Made by a program: the position numbers and the translations under genes. This document shows positions 7,760-15,166 of a stretch of DNA of 20,131 bases, in pieces. Source of the DNA: an uncultured Romboutsia sp. (GTDB lineage Bacteria > Bacillota > Clostridia > Peptostreptococcales > Peptostreptococcaceae); contig CALFLM010000030.1 in assembly GCA_937880075.1 (NCBI GenBank), forward strand, positions 1 through 20,131, in the 5' to 3' direction. Positions within the stretch are counted from its first letter, which is position 1; every line of letters begins with the position of its first letter. Under the pieces are notes generated by a model. It was not told the DNA's origin and ran no database searches. It saw only the letters and a list, made by a program, of their open reading frames with translations.

Positions 7760-9544
7760 ATGAAATTATTAATGACTGGTAATGAAGCTATTGCACGTGG
7801 AGCGTATGAAGCAGGTGTAAGATTTGCATCTGCATACCCTGGAACTCCAAGTACGGAGATTCTTGAAAATGTAGCTATATATAAAGAAGATATAGTAGCA
7901 GAATGGGCAACAAATGAGAAAGTAGCATTAGAAACATCTATAGGAGGATCACTTGCAGGAGCCAGAACTATGGCATCTATGAAGCATGTTGGAGTTAATG
8001 TTGCAGCTGATCCATTATTTACATTTTCATATACTGGGGTAAATGGAGGAATGGTTTTAATAACAGCAGATGAACCTGGAATGCACTCTTCACAAAATGA
8101 ACAAGACAATAGAAACTATGCTAGGTTTGCTAAAATAGCTATGTTTGAACCATCAACCAGTCAAGAAGCAAAAGATATGCTTAAAGAATCATTTGAAATA
8201 AGTGAAAAGTACGATACACCTGTTTTATTTAGAGTAACAACAAGACTTTGTCATTCTAAAGGAATAGTTAAGTGTAGTGATAGGGTAGAAGTTCCTATAA
8301 AGGAGTATATTAAAAATCCTCAAAAAAATTTAACAGTACCAGCTCATGCTAGAGTAAGAAGGGTAGATATTGAAGAAAGAATGAGTAAATTATTAGATTA
8401 TTCTAATAATACACACTTAAATAATTATGAGATAAATAATACTAAAATAGGTATAGTTGCATCGGGTATGTGTTATACATACGCAAAAGAAGTATTTAAA
8501 GATGATGTATCATATATGAAGCTAGGATTTACAAATCCTATGCCTATAGATAAAATAAAAGAATTTGCTTCTAAAGTAGATAAAATTTATGTAATAGAAG
8601 AAAATGACCCATTTATAGAAGAACAATTAAAAGCTAATAATATAAAGTGTCATGGTAAAGATATATTTCCTTCATATGGAGAAATAACTCCAGATGTAAT
8701 AAGAAAAGTATTATTTGGTAAAACAAATGATACCATAAAATACAATAAAGAGTTAGTAGTTAATAGACCACCAGGATTATGTGCAGGATGTCCACATAGA
8801 GGGTTTTTCTATGAACTAGGAAAAAGAAAAAATGTTATGGTTACAGGTGATATAGGATGTTATACTTTAGGATTTGCACCTCCATATAATGCTATGGATA
8901 CTACTATTTGTATGGGTGCAAGTTTAAGTAGTGCTCATGGGGCTCAAAAAGTATTTAATATGAAAGAAAACAACAAGATGAGAGTTGTTGGAGTTTTAGG
9001 AGACTCAACATTTTTTCATACAGGAATAAACTCATTATTAGATGTTGTTTATAACAAAGGAAATTCTATATCAGTAATATTAGATAATAGAATAACAGGT
9101 ATGACTGGACATCAGCAAAATCCAGGCACTGGATACACATTGCAAGGAGATGTAACTAGTGAAGTTAATATAGAAGAATTAGTTAAGGCTTGTGGAGTTA
9201 AGCACATAAGAACTATAAATCCAAATAATTTATCTCAAGTAAAAGAAACATTAGATTGGGCATTTGATTTAGAAGAACCATCAGTAATAATAACTAGATG
9301 GCCATGTGCTCTTAAAAAATTCTCAAAACAAGATATAGAAGAATTTAATAATCCATTTACATCTAAATGTAGTGTTGATACTGATAAATGTATAGGATGT
9401 AAGCTATGTATGAAAACAGGATGCCCTGCAATATCATTTAAATATGAGGAAAAATTAGTATGTATAGATAAAAATCAATGTGTAGGTTGTGAGGTATGTA
9501 GTCAAGTATGTCCAAAAGATGCTATATCTAAGGAGGGAATATAA
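7760..9544 (+). CDS. iorA: Indolepyruvate:ferredoxin oxidoreductase, alpha subunit
   Basis: The 594-residue catalytic subunit oxidatively decarboxylates arylpyruvates to arylacetyl-CoA, reducing ferredoxin. The N-terminal pyruvate-ferredoxin-oxidoreductase-like domain carries SAYPGTPSTEI (24-34) and ADEPGMHSSQNEQDNRNYARFAK. Motif LCAGCPHRGFF (340-350) and GDIGCYTLG precede the thiamine diphosphate-binding segment GDSTFFHTG (415-423), which runs to Asn443. The C-terminal 60 residues are a two-cluster ferredoxin domain: Cys 544, 547, 550, 555 and Cys 574, 577, 580, 584. The first set has the CxxCxxCxxxxC spacing (with KTGCP) typical of IorA. Length is normal and all expected parts are present. 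GGGGGA ten bases upstream supports the ATG at 7760. iorB follows after one base, and its ribosome-binding site lies inside the end of iorA, which suggests coupled translation. Confidence 0.97.
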   Translation: MKLLMTGNEAIARGAYEAGVRFASAYPGTPSTEILENVAIYKEDIVAEWATNEKVALETSIGGSLAGARTMASMKHVGVNVAADPLFTFSYTGVNGGMVLITADEPGMHSSQNEQDNRNYARFAKIAMFEPSTSQEAKDMLKESFEISEKYDTPVLFRVTTRLCHSKGIVKCSDRVEVPIKEYIKNPQKNLTVPAHARVRRVDIEERMSKLLDYSNNTHLNNYEINNTKIGIVASGMCYTYAKEVFKDDVSYMKLGFTNPMPIDKIKEFASKVDKIYVIEENDPFIEEQLKANNIKCHGKDIFPSYGEITPDVIRKVLFGKTNDTIKYNKELVVNRPPGLCAGCPHRGFFYELGKRKNVMVTGDIGCYTLGFAPPYNAMDTTICMGASLSSAHGAQKVFNMKENNKMRVVGVLGDSTFFHTGINSLLDVVYNKGNSISVILDNRITGMTGHQQNPGTGYTLQGDVTSEVNIEELVKACGVKHIRTINPNNLSQVKETLDWAFDLEEPSVIITRWPCALKKFSKQDIEEFNNPFTSKCSVDTDKCIGCKLCMKTGCPAISFKYEEKLVCIDKNQCVGCEVCSQVCPKDAISKEGI

Positions 9545-9545
9545 T

Positions 9546-10115
9546 ATGATAAAGAGTATTATGTTAGTAGGTGTAGGAGGTCAAGGGACTATACTTGCAA
9601 GTAAATTATTAACTACAGGCCTTATGAATGTTAGATATGATGTAAAAATGAGCGAGATACATGGAATGAGCCAAAGAGGTGGTTCTGTATCTTCGCAAGT
9701 TAGATATGGAGAAAAAGTTTATTCGCCAGTTATTGAAATAGGTGGAGCGGATATATTAGTATCATTTGAAAAAATGGAAGCCTTAAGATGGCTAGAATAT
9801 TTAAAGCCAGAAGGAAAAATAGTAGTAAATAACTATAGAATAGATTCTATGCCAATTTTAACTGGTAATGCTACTTATTATGAAAAAGAAATTGAAGATG
9901 AGCTAAAGAGATTAAATGCTACTATAATAAATGCAGAGAATAAAGCTAAAGAGATGGGCAATACAAAAGTAATGAATATAATACTTTTAGGTGCATTAAT
10001 AAAATCTATGGAACTTGAAGATATAGATTGGGAAAGTATAATAAGAGAAAATGTTAAAGAAAAATTTGTTGATGTAAATTTACAAGCATTAAAAAATGGA
10101 ATGGAAATGGTTTAA
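9546..10115 (+). CDS. iorB: Indolepyruvate:ferredoxin oxidoreductase, beta subunit
   Basis: The 189-residue small subunit corresponds to the gamma domain of pyruvate:ferredoxin oxidoreductases and partners IorA in the cytoplasmic heteromer that oxidises arylpyruvates. The N terminus has the glycine-rich GVGGQG (9-14) and then the family signature SEIHGMSQRGG (36-46), followed by the conserved region around GGADILVSFEKMEALRWL. The length is as expected. The frame is open upstream to 9489, but I choose the ATG at 9546: AGGAGGG (9531-9537) sits eight bases ahead, the protein then begins directly with the first conserved strand, and the longer version would overlap iorA by 56 bases. A large hairpin downstream probably ends the operon. 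Confidence 0.96.
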   Translation: MIKSIMLVGVGGQGTILASKLLTTGLMNVRYDVKMSEIHGMSQRGGSVSSQVRYGEKVYSPVIEIGGADILVSFEKMEALRWLEYLKPEGKIVVNNYRIDSMPILTGNATYYEKEIEDELKRLNATIINAENKAKEMGNTKVMNIILLGALIKSMELEDIDWESIIRENVKEKFVDVNLQALKNGMEMV

Positions 10116-10347
10116 GAAGCATTAGATTTAGAATCTAATTAATATATTGATGCTATCTCAAAATATGAGAATTTTATAGGGAACTAATAAATTCTATTTT
10201 GAGGTAGCAATTTTTATATACTAAGATATATTAAGATGTATATGTATAATTTATGATTCTAATTTTAAAATTATATGCTTAAAAGAGATAGTCAATATGT
10301 TATTTAAAGAAATAATAAATCCTAATTATATTTTAAGGGGGAAATAT
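10116..10347. other. Intergenic region between iorB and butyrate kinase
   Basis: 232 bases. An eight-base-pair hairpin (ATTAGATT/AATCTAAT, 10121-10139) without a T tract comes first, then the large hairpin at 10151-10215. A TATAAT at 10245-10250 preceded by TG could be the -10 box of a kinase promoter, but no -35 box fits. AAGGGGGA then sets the kinase start. Confidence 0.45.
10151..10215 (+). terminator. Large hairpin terminator after iorB
   Basis: The outer arms TGCTATCTCAAAATA and TATTTTGAGGTAGCA pair with a single T-G wobble. The inner arms, around GAATTTTATAG and CTAATAAATTC, can extend the stem. Five T follow at 10211-10215. The element separates iorB from the kinase gene and could be a full or partial stop. 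Confidence 0.65.
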
Positions 10348-11433
10348 ATGAGTTATAGAATATTAGCTATTAACCCAGGTTCTACTTCCACTAAAATAGC
10401 TGTATATGATAATGAAAAACAGATACTAGTAAAATCTATAGACCATAAAGTAAAAGAGTTAGAAAATTATGATAAGGTGCAAGAGCAATTTGAAATGCGA
10501 AAAGAAGAAGTATTAAAAATACTAAAAGAAAATAATATAGAGTTAGACTCTTTAAGTGCCATAGTTGGAAGAGGTGGGTTATTACCTCCAGTTAAATCAG
10601 GGGCATACTTAGTGAATGATGAAATGATAGATAGATTAATAAATAGACCGATTCTAGAACATGCATCAAATTTAGGTGCGATAATATCTTATGAAATATC
10701 TAAAAATTTAGGGATTAATGCATACATATATGACTCTGTATCAGTTGATGAATTAACTAATGTAGCAAGGTTATCTGGAGTTAATGGAATGGATAGAGAA
10801 TGCTTAAGCCATACATTAAACTCTAGAGCCATGGCTATAAAGTATGCTAAAGGTAACAATAAAAGATATGATGAATTAAATTTAATAGTAGCTCATTTAG
10901 GTGGAGGAATAACTATAAGTATACATGAAAATGGTAAAATGGTAGATATTGTATCTGATGATGAGGGCCCTTTCTCCCCAGAAAGATCTGGAAGAGTACC
11001 TTGTAAAAAGTTGATTGATAGGTGTTTCTCAGGAAACTATACACACAAAGAGATGCTTAAAACCATTAGGGGAAAGGGTGGAATTTCTTCATATTTAGGT
11101 ACTGTTGATGTAAGAGAAGTTGAAAAAATGATAAGTGAAGGCAATGAAAATGCAAAATTAGTTCATGAAGCTATGACTTATCAAATAGCAAAAGGTATAG
11201 GAGAATTAGCAACAGTAGTATCAGGAAAAGTAGACGCAATAATATTAACTGGAGGGATAGCTTATTCGAGTATTATTACTGAAAGTATAAGAAAAAGAGT
11301 GGAGTTTATAAGTGACGTTTGTGTTATGCCAGGAGAAAATGAATTAGAGTCTTTATCTCAAGGAATACTTAGAGTGTTAAATAAAGAAGAAGAAGCAAGA
11401 GTTTATAGTGAAGCTATTTTACCGAAATCATAA
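10348..11433 (+). CDS. buk: Butyrate kinase
   Basis: A 361-residue acetokinase-family enzyme of the ASKHA fold that interconverts an acyl phosphate plus ADP with the carboxylate plus ATP. Visible motifs are LAINPGSTSTK (6-16, phosphate-binding loop), GRGGLLPPV (74-82), DRECLSHTLNSRAMA, AHLGGGITI (182-190), PERSGRVP and the adenosine-site strand IILTGGIAYS. The length and HLGGG motif fit butyrate kinase rather than acetate kinase (about 400 residues). Branched-chain or aryl acyl specificity cannot be read from sequence. The frame opens at 10297, but AAGGGGGA just ahead of 10348 and the start of the conserved strand at SYRILAINP fix the start there. No phosphotransbutyrylase gene adjoins it. 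Its place after the ior operon suggests energy conservation from acyl-CoA, which is inference. Confidence 0.93.
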   Translation: MSYRILAINPGSTSTKIAVYDNEKQILVKSIDHKVKELENYDKVQEQFEMRKEEVLKILKENNIELDSLSAIVGRGGLLPPVKSGAYLVNDEMIDRLINRPILEHASNLGAIISYEISKNLGINAYIYDSVSVDELTNVARLSGVNGMDRECLSHTLNSRAMAIKYAKGNNKRYDELNLIVAHLGGGITISIHENGKMVDIVSDDEGPFSPERSGRVPCKKLIDRCFSGNYTHKEMLKTIRGKGGISSYLGTVDVREVEKMISEGNENAKLVHEAMTYQIAKGIGELATVVSGKVDAIILTGGIAYSSIITESIRKRVEFISDVCVMPGENELESLSQGILRVLNKEEEARVYSEAILPKS

Positions 11434-11467
11434 AATAAAAATGTATTAAAAAAAGATATCTATATAG

Positions 11468-11500
11468 AAAGGGGGAAATTTATTAGATTTCACCCTTTTT
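11468..11500 (+). terminator. Terminator of butyrate kinase
   Basis: AAAGGG-G-GAAAT pairs with ATTTC-A-CCCTTT with one internal mismatch, and the right arm ends in five T. It lies about 35 bases after the kinase stop. Confidence 0.75.
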
Positions 11501-11565
11501 ATATAAAATGTTACTAAAATACTATAAATTTATATATTTTTGTTTTTTTATGCTAAAAAATTACT

Positions 11566-11859
11566 TTAATTATTCATAAAAGTATCACAGTGTATATTAG
11601 CATCATTTATATGCACACTATCTGCAGTACATGTACATTCAGCATTATAGTTGCAATGTATAACTTTACAAGTTATATCGTTAGATGTAGTAAAATAATT
11701 GCTAGATATATTAGCTAAATTTCCTTTACCTTCTGAAAAAGTAGAACAATATGTATTTGAGGATCTAGATGAATTTGATCCAGATATAGTTATCTTTCCA
11801 GCATAACAAGCACCGGAATGATTATAAGTACAATTATAAGCAGAGCAATTTAAAGTCAT
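11566..11859 (-). CDS. Small Cys-rich protein with two DUF1540-like modules
   Basis: A 97-residue protein built from two similar Cys-rich modules. The first has Cys 5, 10, 18 and 38 (CSAYNC...CYAG...CSTF); the second has Cys 64, 69, 75, 77 and 91 (CKVIHC...CTAD...CDTF). The pattern, in which C-x4-C and a later C-x-A/T precede a final C-x-T-F, is that of DUF1540, a short clostridial/bacillar domain of unknown function that probably binds metal. A Ser/Asn-rich linker (26-60) joins them. There is no signal peptide. The start is supported by GGAGGT (11868-11873) eight bases ahead. The gene stands alone on the minus strand, convergent with butyrate kinase. A role in sporulating cells is possible for this family but cannot be shown here. 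Confidence 0.85.
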   Translation of the reverse strand: MTLNCSAYNCTYNHSGACYAGKITISGSNSSRSSNTYCSTFSEGKGNLANISSNYFTTSNDITCKVIHCNYNAECTCTADSVHINDANIHCDTFMNN

Positions 11860-12066
11860 ATGTATATACCTCCATAAAATAATATATAACTTATTATTTA
11901 CAGGGATATTGTTTTTATAACAAATAGTGAAAAATATTTATACATAGCAAATTATGTAAGTAATAAAATTATATTTCAGTTTAGTACTTTTTAATGTCTA
12001 CATTTAATAGATTAAAGATAGCATAATAAAAAATAGATATAGTAATTGAAATTAATATTAATTTTT

Positions 12067-12498
12067 TTATAAATTATAAATACAATTAAAGCACATAATT
12101 TCTACATCATTTAATGTTTCTCTTCCTAAATTTTTATTTATATGAACCACATCTAAATTTTCTTCATTACCACACTTACAACATTTATTATCTAGACTAT
12201 TTAAAGCGTAATCTTTAAACAATTTCCAATGTATAGATTTTTTATATTCATAATAAGGAACCCTCAAGCAAGAATCTAAAAACTTAATATACAAATCATC
12301 TAAGTCATAAGTATTTATCTCACTATATTCTGATTCAAAGTATTCACAATTGTCCTTACATTTAGGTAGAGTATCAAATATAATACATTTAACATTATAT
12401 TTAAAATTTTCATCTGGTCCCTCCAAAGAAAGATGTGTGCAAAAAGAGCAACTTTCTTTAGGTAAGATTTTCTTAAGTTCATTAATTTTATTATCCAT
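12067..12498 (-). CDS. Cys-rich protein with C-terminal HNH-like zinc module
   Basis: A 143-residue soluble protein of unknown function. The N-terminal part has Cys 17, 20, 38, 47 and 51 and may bind metal. The C-terminal 40 residues read like the zinc frame of an HNH nuclease: CCKCG (106-110), LDVVHINK (His119), GRETLNDVEIMC and CFNC (136-139), ending four residues later. Catalytically active HNH domains normally have a His pair (often HHI) and a final His or Asn. Only one His is seen and the terminal His is absent, so a structural or nucleic-acid-binding role is as likely as cleavage. AAGGGGGATA supports the ATG at 12498. The frame extends to 12564, but that region contains the promoter. 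The gene is divergent from the K+-channel gene across 148 bases. Confidence 0.75.
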   Translation of the reverse strand: MDNKINELKKILPKESCSFCTHLSLEGPDENFKYNVKCIIFDTLPKCKDNCEYFESEYSEINTYDLDDLYIKFLDSCLRVPYYEYKKSIHWKLFKDYALNSLDNKCCKCGNEENLDVVHINKNLGRETLNDVEIMCFNCIYNL

Positions 12499-12535
12499 TT
12501 TATCCCCCTTAAAAATTGTATAAATAAATTTATAT

Positions 12536-12564
12536 ATTATAGTTATATTAATTAAATTAGACAA
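12536..12564 (-). promoter_or_regulatory. Sigma-A-type promoter of the HNH-like gene
   Basis: On the minus strand, TTGTCT (12559-12564) and a perfect TATAAT (12536-12541) are spaced by 17 bases, ending 37 bases before the ATG at 12498. This also argues against the longer reading frame starting at 12564. Confidence 0.65.
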
Positions 12565-12646
12565 GTATTCTATAAAGTAGGAAATTTTATTATTTTATAG
12601 AATATAAATTTTTATACATAGTACTACTTAAACGAAGGAGGAAAAG

Positions 12647-13849
12647 ATGCAATTTAGAAACATTGAAAAAATAAAGAAAAATATAAAGATAGAATTAGAA
12701 AATAGAATTAATAACCATAAAAAAAATTATTATTTACAGCTAAACTCATATAATAATAAATTTTTAAAATATGAAAACAATATAAAGGGAAAATCAACTT
12801 TAGACAGAGAAGATAATTATAATATAGAAGATAAAGGAAAAATATTATTTACTCACATAGAAGATAAAAACATAAAAGGAAATATAATTAATGGTTTAAA
12901 TATAATATCTTATGTAAAATTAGAATATAACGATTTTAAGAGATGTAAATTTAAAGATATAATATTTAAAGATTGCAAATTTAATGGAAATATATTTTCA
13001 AAATGTATATTTGAAAACGTACTATTTGAAAATTGTAGCTTTTATAAATTTGATAACATAAATATATTTTCAGATGAATGTATATTTATGAAAAGTGTAT
13101 TTAAAAATTGTAACTTAGAAAGTAGCGTATTTAAAGAATGTAGAATTAGTGATTTAAAATTTATAGAATCTAATTTAGAAAATACTATTTTTAGTAATAT
13201 GTTTATAGAGAATAATCAAATAAGTGATTGTGATTGTAGAGGTCTAAAAATTATGAATTCAGCTATAGAAAAATTAAAATTTGAAGATAAAAATATAACT
13301 AAACTAGATGAATATGTTTTTATAGATACTATTAGAATAGATAAAAAATATAAAAAGTCTTATGAGGAAGCTGCAAAAGTATATAAGAACATATCTAAAA
13401 AATTAAAGGAGAATAATTTAATAAACTATGCATCAGAATATTATTATTTATCTAAGTGTATAGAGAACAAATCTCTTACAGGAATAGATAAGATAAATTC
13501 AACAATATATTGGTTACTGTGCGGATATGGAGAAAGACCTACATATGCACTTATAACATCTCTAGAAATAATATTTGCATTTGCTGTTTTATATATGTTT
13601 ACAGGACTTAGTATAGATGGAACTGTTGTAAGTTATGCAGAAGTTTTTTCATATGGATTTCTACAAAGAAATATGATAACAGATTTTATGAGTTGTTTAT
13701 ATTTTAGTATGGTAACATTTACAACTGTAGGATATGGAGATATAACACCTCTAAATATGAGTATATTTTTATCTGGTGTTGAAATGTTTTTAGGTTTAAC
13801 TATGATGGGTATATGGACAGCTACACTCGCAAGGAAAATAACAAGGTAA
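12647..13849 (+). CDS. Pentapeptide-repeat protein fused to a K+-channel pore
   Basis: A 400-residue membrane protein with two parts. Residues about 95-215 show degenerate pentapeptide repeats with F or L every fifth residue and frequent Cys (FKRC KFKDI IFKDC KFNGN and onward), expected to form a right-handed beta helix. A helical linker (about 235-290, Tyr- and Lys-rich) leads to a two-transmembrane pore module: TM1 about 299-320, a pore loop with the selectivity filter TTVGYGD (359-365), and TM2 about 371-394. The filter is the canonical K+ signature. The protein ends soon after TM2, so any gating domain is the N-terminal cytoplasmic part. Four such chains would form a channel. AAGGAGG (12636-12642) supports the start. 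What gates it is not known; the basic N terminus (1-50) has no recognised domain. Confidence 0.88.
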   Translation: MQFRNIEKIKKNIKIELENRINNHKKNYYLQLNSYNNKFLKYENNIKGKSTLDREDNYNIEDKGKILFTHIEDKNIKGNIINGLNIISYVKLEYNDFKRCKFKDIIFKDCKFNGNIFSKCIFENVLFENCSFYKFDNINIFSDECIFMKSVFKNCNLESSVFKECRISDLKFIESNLENTIFSNMFIENNQISDCDCRGLKIMNSAIEKLKFEDKNITKLDEYVFIDTIRIDKKYKKSYEEAAKVYKNISKKLKENNLINYASEYYYLSKCIENKSLTGIDKINSTIYWLLCGYGERPTYALITSLEIIFAFAVLYMFTGLSIDGTVVSYAEVFSYGFLQRNMITDFMSCLYFSMVTFTTVGYGDITPLNMSIFLSGVEMFLGLTMMGIWTATLARKITR

Positions 13850-13863
13850 ATTATTTTAATGAC

Positions 13864-13898
13864 AAAAAAGTAGGGTGCATAATTATATGCCCTACTTT
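13864..13898. terminator. Terminator between convergent genes
   Basis: AAAGTAGGG pairs with CCCTACTTT around an inner TGCATA/TATGC region. Read on the minus strand it runs into six T, so it mainly serves the membrane-protein gene that stops at 13943; it may also act on the channel gene. Confidence 0.75.
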
Positions 13899-13942
13899 CA
13901 AATTCGAATTAATATTAAAATTGTGAATAAAGTTATACACTA

Positions 13943-14824
13943 CTACATGCTCATGTATTCATGAAAATATGAAGATAATTCTAATTGTTCTTTATTTGTA
14001 TCTATATTAAAACTTAAAATACTAAAAATTAATGCAATAATAATAAGTATATTACCTGCTATACTTGTAATATCTTGACTTTTAGGATATGCTTCAATAA
14101 AGCAAAGTAGTATACAAAATACCATACTTACAAAAAAATAGCTCTTAAATACTTGCTTTTTCATTAAAGATTTTGTTTTTTGTATAAAAGTATCAAAGTA
14201 CTTTGAATTTCCATCACTCTCCTCTGACATCATATAATCAGACCCTATTTTAATAACCTCTATTTTTCTTTTATTTTCAATATTACTTAACTTGTATTCG
14301 TATTTACCATACTTAACAGAATCTTGTGTAGATATCATATTAAAAGTATTAATAGTACCTACAGAAAACACTATAAATACAATCATTCCTATAGTTAATA
14401 ATATTTTTTTTCTAGCAAATACTACACTCTTTTCTTCTTCAAAGATATTTGTGCGTATTACATATTTTTTATTTAAATATCTTTCATATGAAGTATAAAT
14501 CATAATTATTAATAGTATTTCACCAAAGATATATGTACTTTGTGGTTTTAAAAGTATAAATATAATTCTAATAACTATGTATATGTCAACTAGCCATACA
14601 AATACTCTTTTTTCCTTATCGAATTTTGATTTATCACTGAATTCATAACTATCATATTCCTTTATATTTTCGGTAGTACCTATATACTTATGAAGTATAT
14701 ATATACAAAAACATAGTACGGATATGTCCATGGCACTATCTATAAAAATTTGAGTAATAGTTCCGATTATTAATGTAATAGCAATAGCCTTTTTATCTTC
14801 CTTACTTAATTTTGATTTTTCCAT
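13943..14824 (-). CDS. Polytopic membrane protein of unknown function
   Basis: A 293-residue protein I do not recognise. Hydrophobic segments lie at about 13-28, 31-47, 73-92, 97-112, 139-160, 228-244 and 252-272, giving roughly seven membrane spans. The second gap (about 48-72) and the long stretch 161-222 are hydrophilic; the latter (Tyr/Lys/Glu-rich, with IEVIKIGSDYMM) could be a small folded domain outside or inside the membrane. No catalytic or transporter motif is visible. The ATG at 14824 is preceded by AAAGGTGG (14829-14836). It is a single minus-strand gene ending at a terminator, and its neighbours do not suggest a partner. Confidence 0.75.
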   Translation of the reverse strand: MEKSKLSKEDKKAIAITLIIGTITQIFIDSAMDISVLCFCIYILHKYIGTTENIKEYDSYEFSDKSKFDKEKRVFVWLVDIYIVIRIIFILLKPQSTYIFGEILLIIMIYTSYERYLNKKYVIRTNIFEEEKSVVFARKKILLTIGMIVFIVFSVGTINTFNMISTQDSVKYGKYEYKLSNIENKRKIEVIKIGSDYMMSEESDGNSKYFDTFIQKTKSLMKKQVFKSYFFVSMVFCILLCFIEAYPKSQDITSIAGNILIIIALIFSILSFNIDTNKEQLELSSYFHEYMSM

Positions 14825-15024
14825 ATTTCCACCTTTTTTACAAATAGTATTCTTAAATTTAACTATACCATATTTTACTAAAATTGTTTATTAAATTTAT
14901 ATTCCTAAATAACATTTACTTAGTACTATATAACAATTGCCTGTTTATTTTCATTATATAATATTTCAACACTGATTTAAAATATAATACCATGAAGTTA
15001 CTACAAATAAATTAGAAGCAATAC

Positions 15025-15065
15025 GACAAAATTCTTGGAAAAATTAATAAAGTAGACAAAATTCT
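15025..15065 (+). repeat. Two direct repeats at the protease promoter
   Basis: GACAAAATTCT occurs at 15025-15035 and again at 15055-15065, exactly 30 bases apart, about three helical turns. The second copy overlaps the -35 box of the promoter at 15053-15081. The arrangement resembles tandem operator half-sites, but no regulator is known. Confidence 0.6.
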
Positions 15066-15081
15066 CTTTAATAAATATAAT
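15053..15081 (+). promoter_or_regulatory. Sigma-A-type promoter of the protease gene
   Basis: TAGACA (15053-15058) and a perfect TATAAT (15076-15081) are spaced by 17 bases. This leaves a 5' leader of roughly 80 bases before the start codon at 15167. Confidence 0.6.
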
Positions 15082-15166
15082 ATAAATAAATATAGCCTTT
15101 TTTAATACTAGTTAAAACATATGAATATATAGAAGTTTCTAAAAAGATAGAAGGGGAGATGAAAAA

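Larger units (their letters stand above)
14825..15166. other. Divergent regulatory region upstream of the protease
   Basis: 342 bases between the divergent membrane-protein and protease genes. It is very AT-rich and contains the protease promoter (15053-15081) and a pair of direct repeats (15025-15065). I see no credible open frame and no convincing promoter for the minus-strand gene. Confidence 0.55.

Noticed and set aside
9489..9545. Upstream start for iorB
   Set aside because: It would read out of frame through the iorA ferredoxin domain; the ATG at 9546 has AGGAGGG and begins at the conserved strand.
10297..10347. Upstream start for butyrate kinase
   Set aside because: No Shine-Dalgarno there, whereas AAGGGGGA precedes 10348, where the conserved family N terminus begins.
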